64,000 nt of DNA from Microbispora sp. NBC_01189 (GCF_036010665.1 NZ_CP108581.1:627501-691500); one strand, 5' to 3'; counted from the first letter of the stretch, positions 50,291-59,472 are shown. A program made the numbers and translations. The notes: generated by a model not told the origin, from the sequence alone.

Positions 50291-52903
50291 ATGACGTTTC
50301 CGGGTGGGCGGCGTGCCCTCGCGATCGTGGTCACGCTGGTCATCCTGGTGGCCGGAGGGGTGGCGTGGGCCCTGTGGCCCTCGGGCCCGGCCGTCCATGG
50401 GCGCGATCTGGTCATCCCCGTGCTCGACGGGCCGTCCGGCGACCAGCGCGTCGATCTCGACGCCACCTTCTATCCCGCCGCCTCCGGCGGCAGGGCCCCC
50501 GCCGTGCTGCTCGCCCACGGTTTCGGTGGCAGCAAGGACAGCATGCGCGAGCAGGCGGAGCGGCTCGCCGGGCGGGGCTACGCCGTGCTGACCTGGTCGG
50601 CCCGCGGGTTCGGCCGCTCGACGGGCCAGATCGCGCTCGACTCCCCTGATTACGAGGTCAAGGACGTGCGGGGGCTGGTCGACTGGCTCGCCACGCGGCC
50701 CGAGGTGCGTCTCGACTCCCCCGGCGACCCGCGCGTCGGCATCGCCGGCGGCTCGTACGGCGGGGCGATCGCGCTGATGGCGGCGGCCTACGACAGCCGG
50801 ATCGACGCGATCGTGCCCCAGATCACCTGGTACGACCTCGCCGACGCGCTCTTCCCCGACGCCTCGGGCAGCGGGCCGGCCAACGGCGTGTTCAAGAAGA
50901 TGTGGGCCGGCATCTTCTTCAGCGCCGCCGCCGATCGGCTGGCCCCGGACGGCGGCCTCGGCGCCGGGGGCCTCGGCGCCGGGGGTCTCGCCGGCGGCAC
51001 GTCTCCGGGAGGCGGGACGGCGGAGCAGGTCCAGTGCGGGCGGTTCCTGCCGGAGATCTGCGCGATGTACCAGAAGGTGGCCGAGACCGGCAGGGCCACC
51101 AAGGAGGCCGTCGATCTCCTCCGGCGGTCGAGCCCGATCTCCGTGCCCGGCCGGATCAAGGTGCCGGCCCTGCTCGTGCAGGGCCAGCGCGACTCGCTGT
51201 TCCCCCTCTCGCACGCCGACGCCAACGCCCGGGCCATCGCCGCGACCGGCACCCCGGTGGAGGTGGCCTGGTTCAACGGCGGCCACGACGGCGGCGACGG
51301 CGAGGCGGACTGGCTGTCCGACCAGACGACCGGCTGGTTCGACCGCTATCTCAAGCAGCCGGGCTCCCCCGTTCCCGCCGGCGCGGCCCCGGCCCCGGCC
51401 GCGTTCACCGTGACCCGGGACGGCGGGCGCGACCCGGGCACCCGGCGCCCCGTGCTCCTGCACGCGACCGCGGGCCGATACCCGGGCCTGGCGGGCGGGG
51501 AACGCACCACGATCGCCCTTCGCGGCGCCGCCCAGCCGGTCGCCAACCCCGCGGGCGGGTCGCCGGCGTCGATCTCGGCGGTGCCCGGCCTCGGCGGGCT
51601 GCTCGGCGGCGCCGCCGCCGGCGGCGTGTCGGTCGCGCTGGACATGCCCGGCCAGGCGGCCGTCTTCGAGTCCGCCCCGCTGGCCCGGCCCACCCAGGTC
51701 ACCGGCAGCCCGGCCGTCCGGATCAAGGTCTACGGCACAGGCGAGGCCACGCTGTTCGCCAAGCTCTACGACGTCTCCGGGGGATCGCTCCCGGTGCTGC
51801 CGTCCGGCCTCGTCGCACCGCTGCGGGTGACCGCGAGCGAGGCGGGCACGCCGGTCACCGTGACCCTCCCGGCCGTCGACAGGCGCTTCGACGCCGGGCA
51901 CCGGATGCGGGTGGTGGTGTCGACCACCGACCTCGGCTACGCGACTCCCGCCGCGCCGGCCGTCTACCGGATCGCGCTGGAGTCCCCGGCACTGGAGGTC
52001 CCCGGGTTCGCGGCGCTGAAGACGCCCGCCACGGGTCCCGCCTGGTGGACGTGGGCCCTGCCGCTCGCCGCGATCGTGATCGCTGCGGTCCTCCTGCTGA
52101 CCGGGCGGGCCGCGAGGCGCCACCCGGCCCCTCTCGGCGAACGGGTGGCGGACAGCGAGCCGGCCGAGGTGCCCCTCGTGATCAGCGGGCTGGTCAAGCG
52201 CTATCGCAACGGCGAGAAGGCGGTCGACGGCCTCTCGTTCCGGGTCGAGAAGGGGCAGGTGCTCGGCCTGCTCGGGCCGAACGGCGCGGGCAAGACGACC
52301 ACCATGCGCATGCTGATGGGTCTCATCCATCCCGACGAGGGCGAGATTCGGATCTTCGGCACCCGGGTGGTGCCGGGGGCTCCCGTGCTGTCGCGGCTGG
52401 GGTCGTTCGTCGAGGGGCCCGGGTTCCTGCCGCACCTGTCCGGGCGGGCCAATCTGGAGCTGTACTGGCGGGCCACCGGCCGGCCGGCCCAGGACGCGCA
52501 CCTGGAGGAGGCGCTGGAGATCGCCGGGCTCGGCGCGGCCCTGGACCGCGCGGTACGCACCTACTCCCAGGGCATGCGGCAGCGCCTGGCCATCGCGCAG
52601 GCCATGCTCGGCCTCCCCGACCTGCTCGTGCTCGACGAGCCGACGAACGGCCTCGACCCGCCGCAGATCGCCGAGATGCGCCGGGTGCTCAAGGCGTACG
52701 CCGAGGGGGGGCGCACGGTCATCGTCTCCAGCCACCTGCTCGCGGAGGTCGAGCAGACCTGCACCCACGTGGTCGTCATGCACCGCGGGCGGCTGGTGTC
52801 GGCCGGGCCGGTCGGCGACCTGCTCGGCGCCGCGACCACCGCGGGCGGCGCCGGCCCGCGCCTGGAGGACGTGTTCCTCGACCTGATCGGAGAGCGCCGA
52901 TGA
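50291..52903 (+). CDS. CocE/S15-type hydrolase fused to an ABC transporter ATPase
   Basis: An 870-aa fusion. A membrane helix (10-28) leads to an extracytoplasmic alpha/beta hydrolase with S155 in GGSYGG, Asp in GQRDSLFPL and His in NGGHDGG. An S15-type jelly-roll domain follows (about 370-575). A second membrane helix (about 585-605) leads to a cytoplasmic ABC ATPase: Walker A GPNGAGKTT (663-671), signature YSQGMRQR, Walker B LLVLDEPTNGLD. The hydrolase thus lies outside and the ATPase inside. The permease gene overlaps by 4 nt. TAGTAT ends 6 nt before the ATG, so the mRNA is probably leaderless. Confidence 0.88.
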   Translation: MTFPGGRRALAIVVTLVILVAGGVAWALWPSGPAVHGRDLVIPVLDGPSGDQRVDLDATFYPAASGGRAPAVLLAHGFGGSKDSMREQAERLAGRGYAVLTWSARGFGRSTGQIALDSPDYEVKDVRGLVDWLATRPEVRLDSPGDPRVGIAGGSYGGAIALMAAAYDSRIDAIVPQITWYDLADALFPDASGSGPANGVFKKMWAGIFFSAAADRLAPDGGLGAGGLGAGGLAGGTSPGGGTAEQVQCGRFLPEICAMYQKVAETGRATKEAVDLLRRSSPISVPGRIKVPALLVQGQRDSLFPLSHADANARAIAATGTPVEVAWFNGGHDGGDGEADWLSDQTTGWFDRYLKQPGSPVPAGAAPAPAAFTVTRDGGRDPGTRRPVLLHATAGRYPGLAGGERTTIALRGAAQPVANPAGGSPASISAVPGLGGLLGGAAAGGVSVALDMPGQAAVFESAPLARPTQVTGSPAVRIKVYGTGEATLFAKLYDVSGGSLPVLPSGLVAPLRVTASEAGTPVTVTLPAVDRRFDAGHRMRVVVSTTDLGYATPAAPAVYRIALESPALEVPGFAALKTPATGPAWWTWALPLAAIVIAAVLLLTGRAARRHPAPLGERVADSEPAEVPLVISGLVKRYRNGEKAVDGLSFRVEKGQVLGLLGPNGAGKTTTMRMLMGLIHPDEGEIRIFGTRVVPGAPVLSRLGSFVEGPGFLPHLSGRANLELYWRATGRPAQDAHLEEALEIAGLGAALDRAVRTYSQGMRQRLAIAQAMLGLPDLLVLDEPTNGLDPPQIAEMRRVLKAYAEGGRTVIVSSHLLAEVEQTCTHVVVMHRGRLVSAGPVGDLLGAATTAGGAGPRLEDVFLDLIGERR

Positions 52904-53874
52904 GCCCCGCGGAACGACCGGCCCCGGACCTGACCGGAGAAGTCCCCGCCGCCGGGCGGGACGCGCCCGCGCGGCACGACGGGCGGGACGCGCACGGGAA
53001 CGACGCGGAAGGTCACGCGCCCGGACGAGCGGCCGGGCACGCGCCCGGATACGCGCCGGGACGCACGCTGCCGCTGCGGGTGGAGTTCGTCCGGCAGCTG
53101 CGCCGCCGCCGGACGATGGCGATGTTCGGCGTGCTGCTCGCCCTGCCCTGGGTGCTCGTGGTGGCGTTCCAGTTCGGCCCGGCCGCGCGGGGCCAGGGCA
53201 GCCTCCGGCTGTCGGACCTCGCCACGGCGGGCGGGCTCAACTTCGCGGCGTTCGCCCTGTCGGTGTCCGCCAGCTTCCTGCTGGTCGTCGCCGTGGCGCT
53301 GTTCTGCGGCGACACGGTGGCGAGCGAGGCGAGCTGGTCGTCGCTGCGCTACCTGCTGGCCGCCCCGGTCCCCCGCGACCGGCTGCTGCGCCAGAAGCTG
53401 GTGGTGGCGCTGGCGTACTCGGCCGCCGCGGTGACCGTGCTCCCGCTGATGGCCCTGCTCGCCGGCACGCTCGCCTTCGGGTGGAACGACATCACCGTGC
53501 CGGGGACGGGCGAGGTGATCCCCGCCGCCGATGTGCTGCCGAAGTTCGCTGTCGTCATCGGGTATGCCCTGGTCAGCCAGCTGGTGGTCGCCTCGGTGGC
53601 CTTCCTGCTGTCGGTGGCCACCGACTCCCCGCTCGGCGCGGTCGGCGGCGCGGTCGGGCTGGTGATCGTCAGCAGCATCCTCCAGGCGGTCGAGGCGCTG
53701 GGCTCGCTGCGCGAGTTCCTGCCCACGTTCTGGAACGCCGCATGGCTCGACGCACTCGCGCCGGAGCCCGACTACAGCGGCATGGTGAAGGGCGTGGCGA
53801 TCTCGGTGACCTATTCGGCGATCATCATCGCCCTCGCCTTCCGCCGCTTCCGGCGCCGGGACGTCGTCTCCTGA
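52900..53874 (+). CDS. ABC-2-type permease partner
   Basis: A 324-aa protein. A His/Gly/Ala-rich cytoplasmic start (about 60 residues, HAPGRAAGHAPGYAPG) is followed by six membrane helices of the ABC-2 type (MAMFGVLLALPWVLVV; FALSVSASFLLVVAVALF; FAVVIGYALVSQLVVASVAFLL). RYLLAAPVPRDRLLRQKLVV is the usual coupling-helix region. It should form the membrane part of the exporter energised by the fused ATPase. The start overlaps the previous stop (ATGA). A perfect palindrome follows the stop and may end the transcript. Confidence 0.87.
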   Translation: MSPAERPAPDLTGEVPAAGRDAPARHDGRDAHGNDAEGHAPGRAAGHAPGYAPGRTLPLRVEFVRQLRRRRTMAMFGVLLALPWVLVVAFQFGPAARGQGSLRLSDLATAGGLNFAAFALSVSASFLLVVAVALFCGDTVASEASWSSLRYLLAAPVPRDRLLRQKLVVALAYSAAAVTVLPLMALLAGTLAFGWNDITVPGTGEVIPAADVLPKFAVVIGYALVSQLVVASVAFLLSVATDSPLGAVGGAVGLVIVSSILQAVEALGSLREFLPTFWNAAWLDALAPEPDYSGMVKGVAISVTYSAIIIALAFRRFRRRDVVS

Positions 53875-53890
53875 CCAGGCCCCTGCGGAG

Positions 53891-53924
53891 CCCCGGGCAT
53901 TCCGGCTAGCCGGAATGCCCGGGG
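53891..53924 (+). terminator. Perfect 34-bp palindrome after the ABC permease
   Basis: CCCCGGGCATTCCGG (53891-53905), CTAG, then CCGGAATGCCCGGGG (53910-53924): a 15-bp perfect stem with a four-base loop, 16 bp after the permease stop. The position fits a transcription terminator. There is no U tract, so a regulator site is the alternative. Confidence 0.7.
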
Positions 53925-54272
53925 AAGGCTGGCATGGGGCCGGGGATGGAGGCTTCCACCGCAGACGAGCGGGTGCCCGCCGAGTCATCGTTGTTATCGG
54001 AGCCGGTCGCGGACAGGGTCGGCGCCGTGCGCCGGCCGGGCAGCCCAGTGATCGAGGGTCCACGCCGCCGGGACCGGACGACGTACGAGACCGACGCGGA
54101 ACGCGACGACGATAGCCGGGGGTGAGCAGGTGTCGCCGATTGTCCTCACACTGACGGGAGACGCGCCGTACCGGGTGTTTCCCGCGGGCCCACACTGGCC
54201 GCCCGGGCCGTGGGCGTCTGATTCCGGTTCGTCCGGCCGCACGGCGGCGACGACCGGCACGGCACCAGCGCG
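53925..54272. other. 348-bp gap before the kinase gene
   Basis: No confident gene. A 63-codon plus frame (53934-54125) begins MEASTADERVP-like but has no ribosome-binding site or recognisable domain. No RNA gene or operator was identified here. Confidence 0.4.
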
Positions 54273-55097
54273 ATGAGCGTCATGTACCGCGACCCCGCAC
54301 CCGTCGGCGATCCGGACCGTCGCGTGTCCGTCGCTCAGGGCGAGGACGAGACCGGCCCGGCGCGGGACGCCGCAGAAAGCACGCCGGATCGGCTCGGCGA
54401 CGCGAGACGATCGGACCCCACGGCCGACCGGCAGCGCCGCTTCCTGGCGGGCGCCGCCCACGAGTTGCTCACTCCTCTGGCCGGGCTGCGGACGCAACTG
54501 GAGGAAGCCGGCCTGCATCCCGTGGAGACGGATCTCTCCGAGCTCGTCGGGCACACGCTACGCGACGTCGACCGTCTCCAGGCGATCGTCTCCGACCTGC
54601 TGACGCTCGTGAAGGCGGGTACGAAGCCCGCCCACGAGAGAAGGCCGGCCGACCTGGCGGAGCTGGTCCGGGCGGTGGTCTCCAGCCGGACGGCCCGGGT
54701 GCCGGTGCTGCTGAACCTCATCCCCGGAGTGGCGGTCCACGTCGTCGACCACGAGATCCACCGCCTGCTGGGCGATCTCCTGAACAACGCCCAGCGCCAC
54801 GCCAGAAGCAGGGTGCTGGTGGAGGTGCGCCCGGTGGGCGACCGCGCGGAGCTCGCCGTCTCCGACGACGGGAGCGGCATCGCCGAAGCCGATTGGGAGA
54901 GAGTGTTCGAGCCGTTCGGCCGGCTGGACGAGTCCCGCAGCCGCTGCCGGGGTGGTCCCGGTCTCGGTCTGGCCATCGCGGGCGAGATAGCTCGGGCGCA
55001 CGGCGGGACCATCGCCGTGGAGAACGCGCCGGAGGGCGGCGCACGCTTCGTCGTCCGCCTGCCTCTCACCGGCCCCTCACCCGGTCTCCGGCCCTGA
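54273..55097 (+). CDS. Soluble sensor histidine kinase
   Basis: A 274-aa kinase without membrane helices. A polar N-terminus of about 50 residues leads to a HisKA domain with phospho-acceptor H63 (RRFLAGAAHELLTPL). The HATPase_c domain has the N box LLGDLLNNAQRHAR, the G1 box SDDGSGI, the F box FEPFGRL and the G2 box GGPGLGLAI. All ATP-binding motifs are intact. No response regulator gene lies beside it, and no input domain is visible, so it may be the core of a once larger sensor or a partner of another protein. Confidence 0.85.
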   Translation: MSVMYRDPAPVGDPDRRVSVAQGEDETGPARDAAESTPDRLGDARRSDPTADRQRRFLAGAAHELLTPLAGLRTQLEEAGLHPVETDLSELVGHTLRDVDRLQAIVSDLLTLVKAGTKPAHERRPADLAELVRAVVSSRTARVPVLLNLIPGVAVHVVDHEIHRLLGDLLNNAQRHARSRVLVEVRPVGDRAELAVSDDGSGIAEADWERVFEPFGRLDESRSRCRGGPGLGLAIAGEIARAHGGTIAVENAPEGGARFVVRLPLTGPSPGLRP

Positions 55098-55151
55098 CCA
55101 TCACCCGGGTCACCCGCGGCCGGGGTCGCGTGACGGGCGGCGAACGGGATC

Positions 55152-57029
55152 TCAGCCGCCGCCGAGCGGGATGACGGCTGTCAGCGTGGTGCCGTGGCCG
55201 GGCGGGCTGGTGACCTCGATCGTGCCGCCGAGGGCCTGGACGCGGTCGAGGAGGCCGATGAGGCCGGAACCCCCGCGCGGGTCCGCGCCGCCCTTCCCGT
55301 CGTCGCGGATCGCGACCCGCGCGGCTTCGCCCACCGCCTCGACGTCGACGCACACCAGCGAGGCGTGCGCGTGCTTCGAGACGTTCGTCAGCGACTCCGA
55401 GACGATGTAGTAGACCGCCACCTCGACCCGTTCGGGAAGACGCCCGTCGACCCGCACCCGCAGATCGACGGGGACCGGCGATCTGCGGGCGAGCATCTTC
55501 AGGGCCGGCGCCAGGCCGCCCTTGGACAGGATCGCGGGGTGGATGCCGCGGGACAGCTCCCGCAGGTCCTCCAGCACCAGCGTCAGGCCCTCGGCCGTGT
55601 GGGACAGCTGTTCCCTGAGCTTCGGCAGTTCGGGCGGCACGGCGGTCTCCGCCATCCGCAGTTGCAGCCCCAGGGAGACGAGGCGCTGCTGGGCCCCGTC
55701 GTGCAGGTCGCGTTCGATGCGGTGCCGGGTCTCGTCCGAGGCGGCGACCACGCGGGCGCGTGAGGCGGCGAGTTCGTCGCGGGCCTGGGCGTTGGAGATC
55801 GCGGTGGCGACGAGTTCGGTGAAGTCGCGGATGCGTTCCTCGACGTCCTCCGGCTGCGGCTCCAGGCCGCGGAAGAAGGCGATCACCACGCCCCACAGGC
55901 GGGCCTCGACGACGATCGGGCTGGCGATCGCGGCGACCACCTTCTCGTCCCTGACCCAGGTGTCCAGCTCTCCCGCCGCGCCCCCTGCCGTCCCCTCGGC
56001 CGTCCCCCCGGCCGCGGCCATCCTGGCCGGCCGTCCCGTGCGCAGGACGAGGGCGGACAGGCCGTCCTCCCGGAGGGGCCGGTGCGAGCCGAACGGCGGC
56101 GCGGGGACGTCGTCCGGGGCGCTCCAGAAGCTCATCAGGGCGACCGTCCGGTCGGGCTCGTACCGTTCGACCGCCGTGTGGTCCGCGTTCACGATCAGGC
56201 CCATCTCGCGGGCGACCGCGCCGAAGATCTCCGCCGGGCGGACGCCACGCGCGACCAGCGTCGCGACCCGGCGCAGGGCGGCCTGCTCCTCGGCGACCCT
56301 GGCGAGCTCGTCCCGGCTCGCGGCCAGGGCGTTCCCGATGGCCTCCCGATCGCACGCCGCCGCCAGCACCGCCTCCAGCGAGGGCACCACGCGCTCCCGG
56401 AGGCGGCGCAGCGTCGGCGCCGGCAGGTCCGCGGGCGCGACGAGCGTGCCGAGCCGTACGTCGTCGTCGCTCAGCGGCAGTGTGACCTTGCCGGGGTCCT
56501 CGACGCCGGCCACACCGAGCTCCACGGCCAGGAACGGCAGGCCGAGGCCCTGCGCCAGACGACGGGCCACGACCGGCAGCGCGGCGCGCAGGTGCTCGGC
56601 GCGCAGGAGGAGACGGGCCGTGGCGGCCTCCAGATCGGCCTCGCCGCGGCGTTCCTCCGCCTCGATCAGCAGCGCCCGCATCAGCGCGGCGGCGGCGCTG
56701 ACCAGCAGCCCGACGACCAGGAAGATCAGCATTGGCATCCACGACCAGCTGCCGAAGACGGTGACCGTGTGGCGGGGCACGACCAGGAAGAAGTCGTAGA
56801 CGAAGCCGCTGGCCAGCGCGGTCAGCATGCCCAGCGCCAGGCCCCACAGGTAGGACACCACGAGAACACCGACCAGATAAACTACGTTCAGGGCGTTCGG
56901 GGGGGCCACCCGCTCCAGCAGGAAAGCCAGAAAAGTCTCCGCCGTCACGCATACGACGCCGACGATGACGCCCGCCAGGAAGGGCGGGCGCGTCACGCGT
57001 AGCAGCGACGACAGCATTCGCGCGCGCAT
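55152..57029 (-). CDS. NarL-type sensor histidine kinase with membrane and GAF domains
   Basis: A 625-aa kinase. Four membrane helices in a KdpD-like (DUF4118) arrangement occupy about 18-120. A first ligand region is at 140-225 and a GAF domain at about 255-415. The HisKA_3 domain has H443 (RIERDLHDGAQQRLVSLGLQLR), followed by an HATPase domain with ESLTNVSKHAHA and RDDGKGG. It is divergent from a LuxR-type response regulator gene 137 bp away, and the two should form a two-component pair. TAACGT ends 6 nt before the ATG, consistent with a leaderless mRNA. The signal is unknown. Confidence 0.9.
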   Translation of the reverse strand: MRARMLSSLLRVTRPPFLAGVIVGVVCVTAETFLAFLLERVAPPNALNVVYLVGVLVVSYLWGLALGMLTALASGFVYDFFLVVPRHTVTVFGSWSWMPMLIFLVVGLLVSAAAALMRALLIEAEERRGEADLEAATARLLLRAEHLRAALPVVARRLAQGLGLPFLAVELGVAGVEDPGKVTLPLSDDDVRLGTLVAPADLPAPTLRRLRERVVPSLEAVLAAACDREAIGNALAASRDELARVAEEQAALRRVATLVARGVRPAEIFGAVAREMGLIVNADHTAVERYEPDRTVALMSFWSAPDDVPAPPFGSHRPLREDGLSALVLRTGRPARMAAAGGTAEGTAGGAAGELDTWVRDEKVVAAIASPIVVEARLWGVVIAFFRGLEPQPEDVEERIRDFTELVATAISNAQARDELAASRARVVAASDETRHRIERDLHDGAQQRLVSLGLQLRMAETAVPPELPKLREQLSHTAEGLTLVLEDLRELSRGIHPAILSKGGLAPALKMLARRSPVPVDLRVRVDGRLPERVEVAVYYIVSESLTNVSKHAHASLVCVDVEAVGEAARVAIRDDGKGGADPRGGSGLIGLLDRVQALGGTIEVTSPPGHGTTLTAVIPLGGG

Positions 57030-57166
57030 AAGCCCACGTTACGCGGCCTGTTCGCACCACGTCGACGCGGATCGGACGACCCTGGCAGACCGCCCCGATC
57101 GCCAGGGCACGATCGAGCACGGCCCCGGGCGCGGGTGGCGGGGCGCACGCGGAAGGCGGCGGAACG

Positions 57167-57826
57167 GTGGACGAGACTCCGAACCGGGTGGTGCTGGCGG
57201 ACGACGACGTCCTGCTGCGGGAGGGGCTGGCGAGCCTGCTGGAGCGCGCGGGGTTCGAGGTCGTCGGCCAGGCGGGGAATGCGTCCGAGCTGCTCGCCCT
57301 CGTCCGGGAGCACCACCCCGACCTCGCCGTCATCGACATCCGGATGCCCCCAGGACACACCACGGAGGGCGTCGAGGCGGCCAAGGTCATCCGTGCGGAG
57401 CTCCCCGACGTGGGCATCCTGCTACTGTCCGCGCACGTCGAGGTCGACCAGGCGATGGAGCTGCTCGCGGCGGGCCACCGGGTCGGCTACCTGCTCAAGA
57501 GCCGGGTGACCGCGGTGTCCGACTTCGTCGAGACGCTCGAACGCATCGTCCACGGCGGCTCGGTCGTCGATCCCAGCCTCGTCGCGGAGCTGATCAACGC
57601 CCGCCGCCGGCACGATCCGCTGGAGGAGCTCACCCAGCGTGAGCGCGAGGTGCTCGCCCTGATGGCGGAGGGCCGCTCGAACGCGGGGATCGCGCACAAA
57701 CTGTGGATCACCGAGGGCACCGTCGAGAAGCACGTGCGCAGCATCATGTCGAGGATGCGGCTGCCGGAGGCCGAGGACGACCACCGCCGGGTTCTCGCGG
57801 TGCTCGCCTTCCTCGACGCCCGCTGA
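57167..57826 (+). CDS. NarL/LuxR-family response regulator
   Basis: A 219-aa regulator. The receiver domain has acidic ADDD at 11-14, phospho-acceptor D57 (AVIDIRMPPG) and the conserved Lys in YLLKSRV. The LuxR helix-turn-helix follows (LTQREREVLALMAEGRSNAGIAHKLWITEGTVEKHVRSIMSRM). It is most likely phosphorylated by the divergent kinase. The start is a GTG; GGCGGAA lies shortly upstream. Confidence 0.9.
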   Translation: MDETPNRVVLADDDVLLREGLASLLERAGFEVVGQAGNASELLALVREHHPDLAVIDIRMPPGHTTEGVEAAKVIRAELPDVGILLLSAHVEVDQAMELLAAGHRVGYLLKSRVTAVSDFVETLERIVHGGSVVDPSLVAELINARRRHDPLEELTQREREVLALMAEGRSNAGIAHKLWITEGTVEKHVRSIMSRMRLPEAEDDHRRVLAVLAFLDAR

Positions 57827-57908
57827 CGCCGTACGGCGTGCACCCGGACGGGCACGACGACCCTTCGGCCGCGCCCACGTCGGCCTGGCCGGGACCGGAA
57901 CGGCCGGT

Positions 57909-58280
57909 TCAGGCGTCCGCTCTGCGCAGGATCTCGTCGATGGCCCGCCCCGACAGGCTCGGCTTGGACAGGAAGGCGACGGCCGGGCTGGTCTCGATCA
58001 TCTCGGCGAAGTCCTGCTCGTCGTAGGTCGAGATCAGGATGATCCGGGGCGGGCACCCCCCCGCCTCCTCGTAGAGCCGCAACACCAGGTCGAAGCCGTT
58101 CTCCTCACCCAGATCGATGTCGACCAGCACGAGATCCGGCCGGAGCTCCCGCAAGATCCGGAGAGCCTCGGCCGTGGTGGACGCAGCGCCCACGACGGCG
58201 ATGCCGTCCGCCTCCAGCAGCAAGCGGGCGGCCTCTTTGAAGTGATCGCTGTCGTCGACGATTAGACACCGCACGGGCAC
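57909..58280 (-). CDS. Stand-alone receiver-domain protein
   Basis: A 123-aa single-domain response regulator. Visible are RCLIVDDSDHFKEAA (acidic pocket), D54 (VLVDIDLGEENGF), IILISTYDEQDF (Thr/Ser switch) and FLSKPSLSG (Lys). There is no output domain. A GTG at 58280 or 58274 is the likely start. The open frame extends to an ATG at 58331, but that would add an atypical N-terminus. It converges on the LuxR-type regulator gene and might compete for the same kinase. Confidence 0.82.
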   Translation of the reverse strand: MPVRCLIVDDSDHFKEAARLLLEADGIAVVGAASTTAEALRILRELRPDLVLVDIDLGEENGFDLVLRLYEEAGGCPPRIILISTYDEQDFAEMIETSPAVAFLSKPSLSGRAIDEILRRADA

Positions 58281-58560
58281 ACAATCAGACTGCCATCGCA
58301 TCCCGCCCACGTCATTGCAGGTAGCTGGCATCCGGGCGTGCCGGTGAACACTCCCGCGAGATGGGGGCTGCCCGCGCAGACGACGGGCCTTCCGCGCGCG
58401 ATCGTGGGAAGGGTGAGCGGGCGACGCGCGAAGCCGGCGAGGTCACCCGGGACAGGAAGAAGGCGGCGATGCTGACCGACCGTCACGAGACTCGGGCCTA
58501 CGGGACCACCAGGCCGCGCCCGGCCCCCCGCGAACCCACCTCCGCATGTGAAGGATCGAG

Positions 58561-58776
58561 GTGACCCGCATGTGCCCGGACACGTGCCCGCACACTCCGC
58601 AGTGTCCGCCCGCGGACGCGCACGACCACGACGCCGCCCGGCTGGTGGCGTTCCATCCCGAGCAGGGGTGGGGCCTGCTCTGCAACGGCGTCGTGGTGTT
58701 CGAGGACACCGGCGAACTGCTGCCCGACGGCCGGAGCCGTCCCGCCCACCGGGCCCGCTGCGCGCGGGCCGCGTGA
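58561..58776 (+). CDS. DUF5999-family small protein
   Basis: A 71-aa protein. The Cys-rich start CPDTCPHTPQCPPAD and the core AARLVAFHPEQGWGLLCNGVVVFEDTGELLPDG are those of the small DUF5999 proteins common in Streptomyces and relatives. The function is unknown. Cysteines 5, 9 and 15 might bind a metal. The GTG has AAGGA 5 nt upstream; an ATG at 58570 is also in frame. It precedes the anti-sigma-like ATPase gene by 13 bp. Confidence 0.8.
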   Translation: MTRMCPDTCPHTPQCPPADAHDHDAARLVAFHPEQGWGLLCNGVVVFEDTGELLPDGRSRPAHRARCARAA

Positions 58777-58789
58777 AGGCGGGGACGTC

Positions 58790-59308
58790 ATGATGTGCTC
58801 GCTCGTCCCGTTGAGCAGGCGGCCGGACGACGACGTGCCGCGTGGTCGGCACCCGGCCGCCGTGGACGCCGGCCTGCCGTCCGTCCACCGCTCCTGCTGG
58901 GCCCTGCCCGCCGACTCGTCGTCCACGTGCCTGGCACGCCGGTTCGTCCGCGCCGCACTGGGCGACTGGTGCGCCGGCGGGGACCGGGAGGTGACGGAGG
59001 TGGCCGAACTCCTCGTCAGCGAACTGGTCGCCAACGCCATGCGGCACGGGCGGGGAGCACCCCTGCTCACTCTCCTGCTGCTGCGGGACGACACCCTGCG
59101 CTGCGAGGTCGAGGACGAGGCCCGCGTTCCGGTCCGGGCGCGCGGCACGTCACCTCACGACCCGACGGCACCGTGCAACCAAACGGCACAGTGCGACGAA
59201 GAGGGCGGGCGGGGACTGCTGATCGTCGACACGCTGTCCCGCGCCTGGGGCGTGCGCCCCACCCGCAGGGGCAAGGCCGTCTGGTTCGAACTCCCGGTGA
59301 ATCCCTAG
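58790..59308 (+). CDS. RsbW-like ATP-binding regulatory protein
   Basis: A 172-aa protein with a HATPase_c_2 domain like those of anti-sigma factor kinases. The N box is ELLVSELVANAMRHG, the middle strand LRCEVEDEA and the G box GGRGLLIVDTLSRAWGV. Actinobacteria encode many such single-domain proteins that control sigma factors or anti-anti-sigma partners. It probably shares a transcript with the DUF5999 gene. Two in-frame ATGs (58790, 58793) are adjacent. Its stop overlaps that of the convergent small gene by 3 bp. Confidence 0.83.
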   Translation: MMCSLVPLSRRPDDDVPRGRHPAAVDAGLPSVHRSCWALPADSSSTCLARRFVRAALGDWCAGGDREVTEVAELLVSELVANAMRHGRGAPLLTLLLLRDDTLRCEVEDEARVPVRARGTSPHDPTAPCNQTAQCDEEGGRGLLIVDTLSRAWGVRPTRRGKAVWFELPVNP

Positions 59309-59472
59309 TCCCAGTGGGGCGGGCGCTCCTCGATCAGGTGGGAGACGTCGGAGCCGGAGCGCCACTCGCCCCACCCGAGGTCGGTGTCGTCGCTGGTCTG
59401 GTCTGGCAGCACCGGCGGTCCCTCGTCGAAGAGGTCCACCGGACGCATGTCATCCGGATGCCGCACACTCAC
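59305..59472 (-). CDS. 55-aa conserved small acidic protein
   Basis: A short gene on the minus strand ending at a TAG (59307-59305). The product carries LPDQTSDDTDLGWGEW and ends EERPPHWD. Small acidic proteins with an LGWGE core and an RPPHW end occur in other actinobacteria, as I recall. The GTG at 59472 is preceded 7 nt upstream by TAGAAT (plus 59480-59485), a good -10 box, which indicates a leaderless mRNA. An ATG at 59448 would give 47 residues. The function is unknown. Confidence 0.7.
   Translation of the reverse strand: MSVRHPDDMRPVDLFDEGPPVLPDQTSDDTDLGWGEWRSGSDVSHLIEERPPHWD

Noticed and set aside
53934-54125. 63-codon frame between the ABC permease and kinase genes
   Set aside because: No start signal or similarity to a family; composition fits chance.
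58361-58564. 67-codon frame before the DUF5999 gene
   Set aside because: Low-complexity Arg/Glu/Ala composition, no ribosome-binding site, and it overlaps the start of a recognisable gene.
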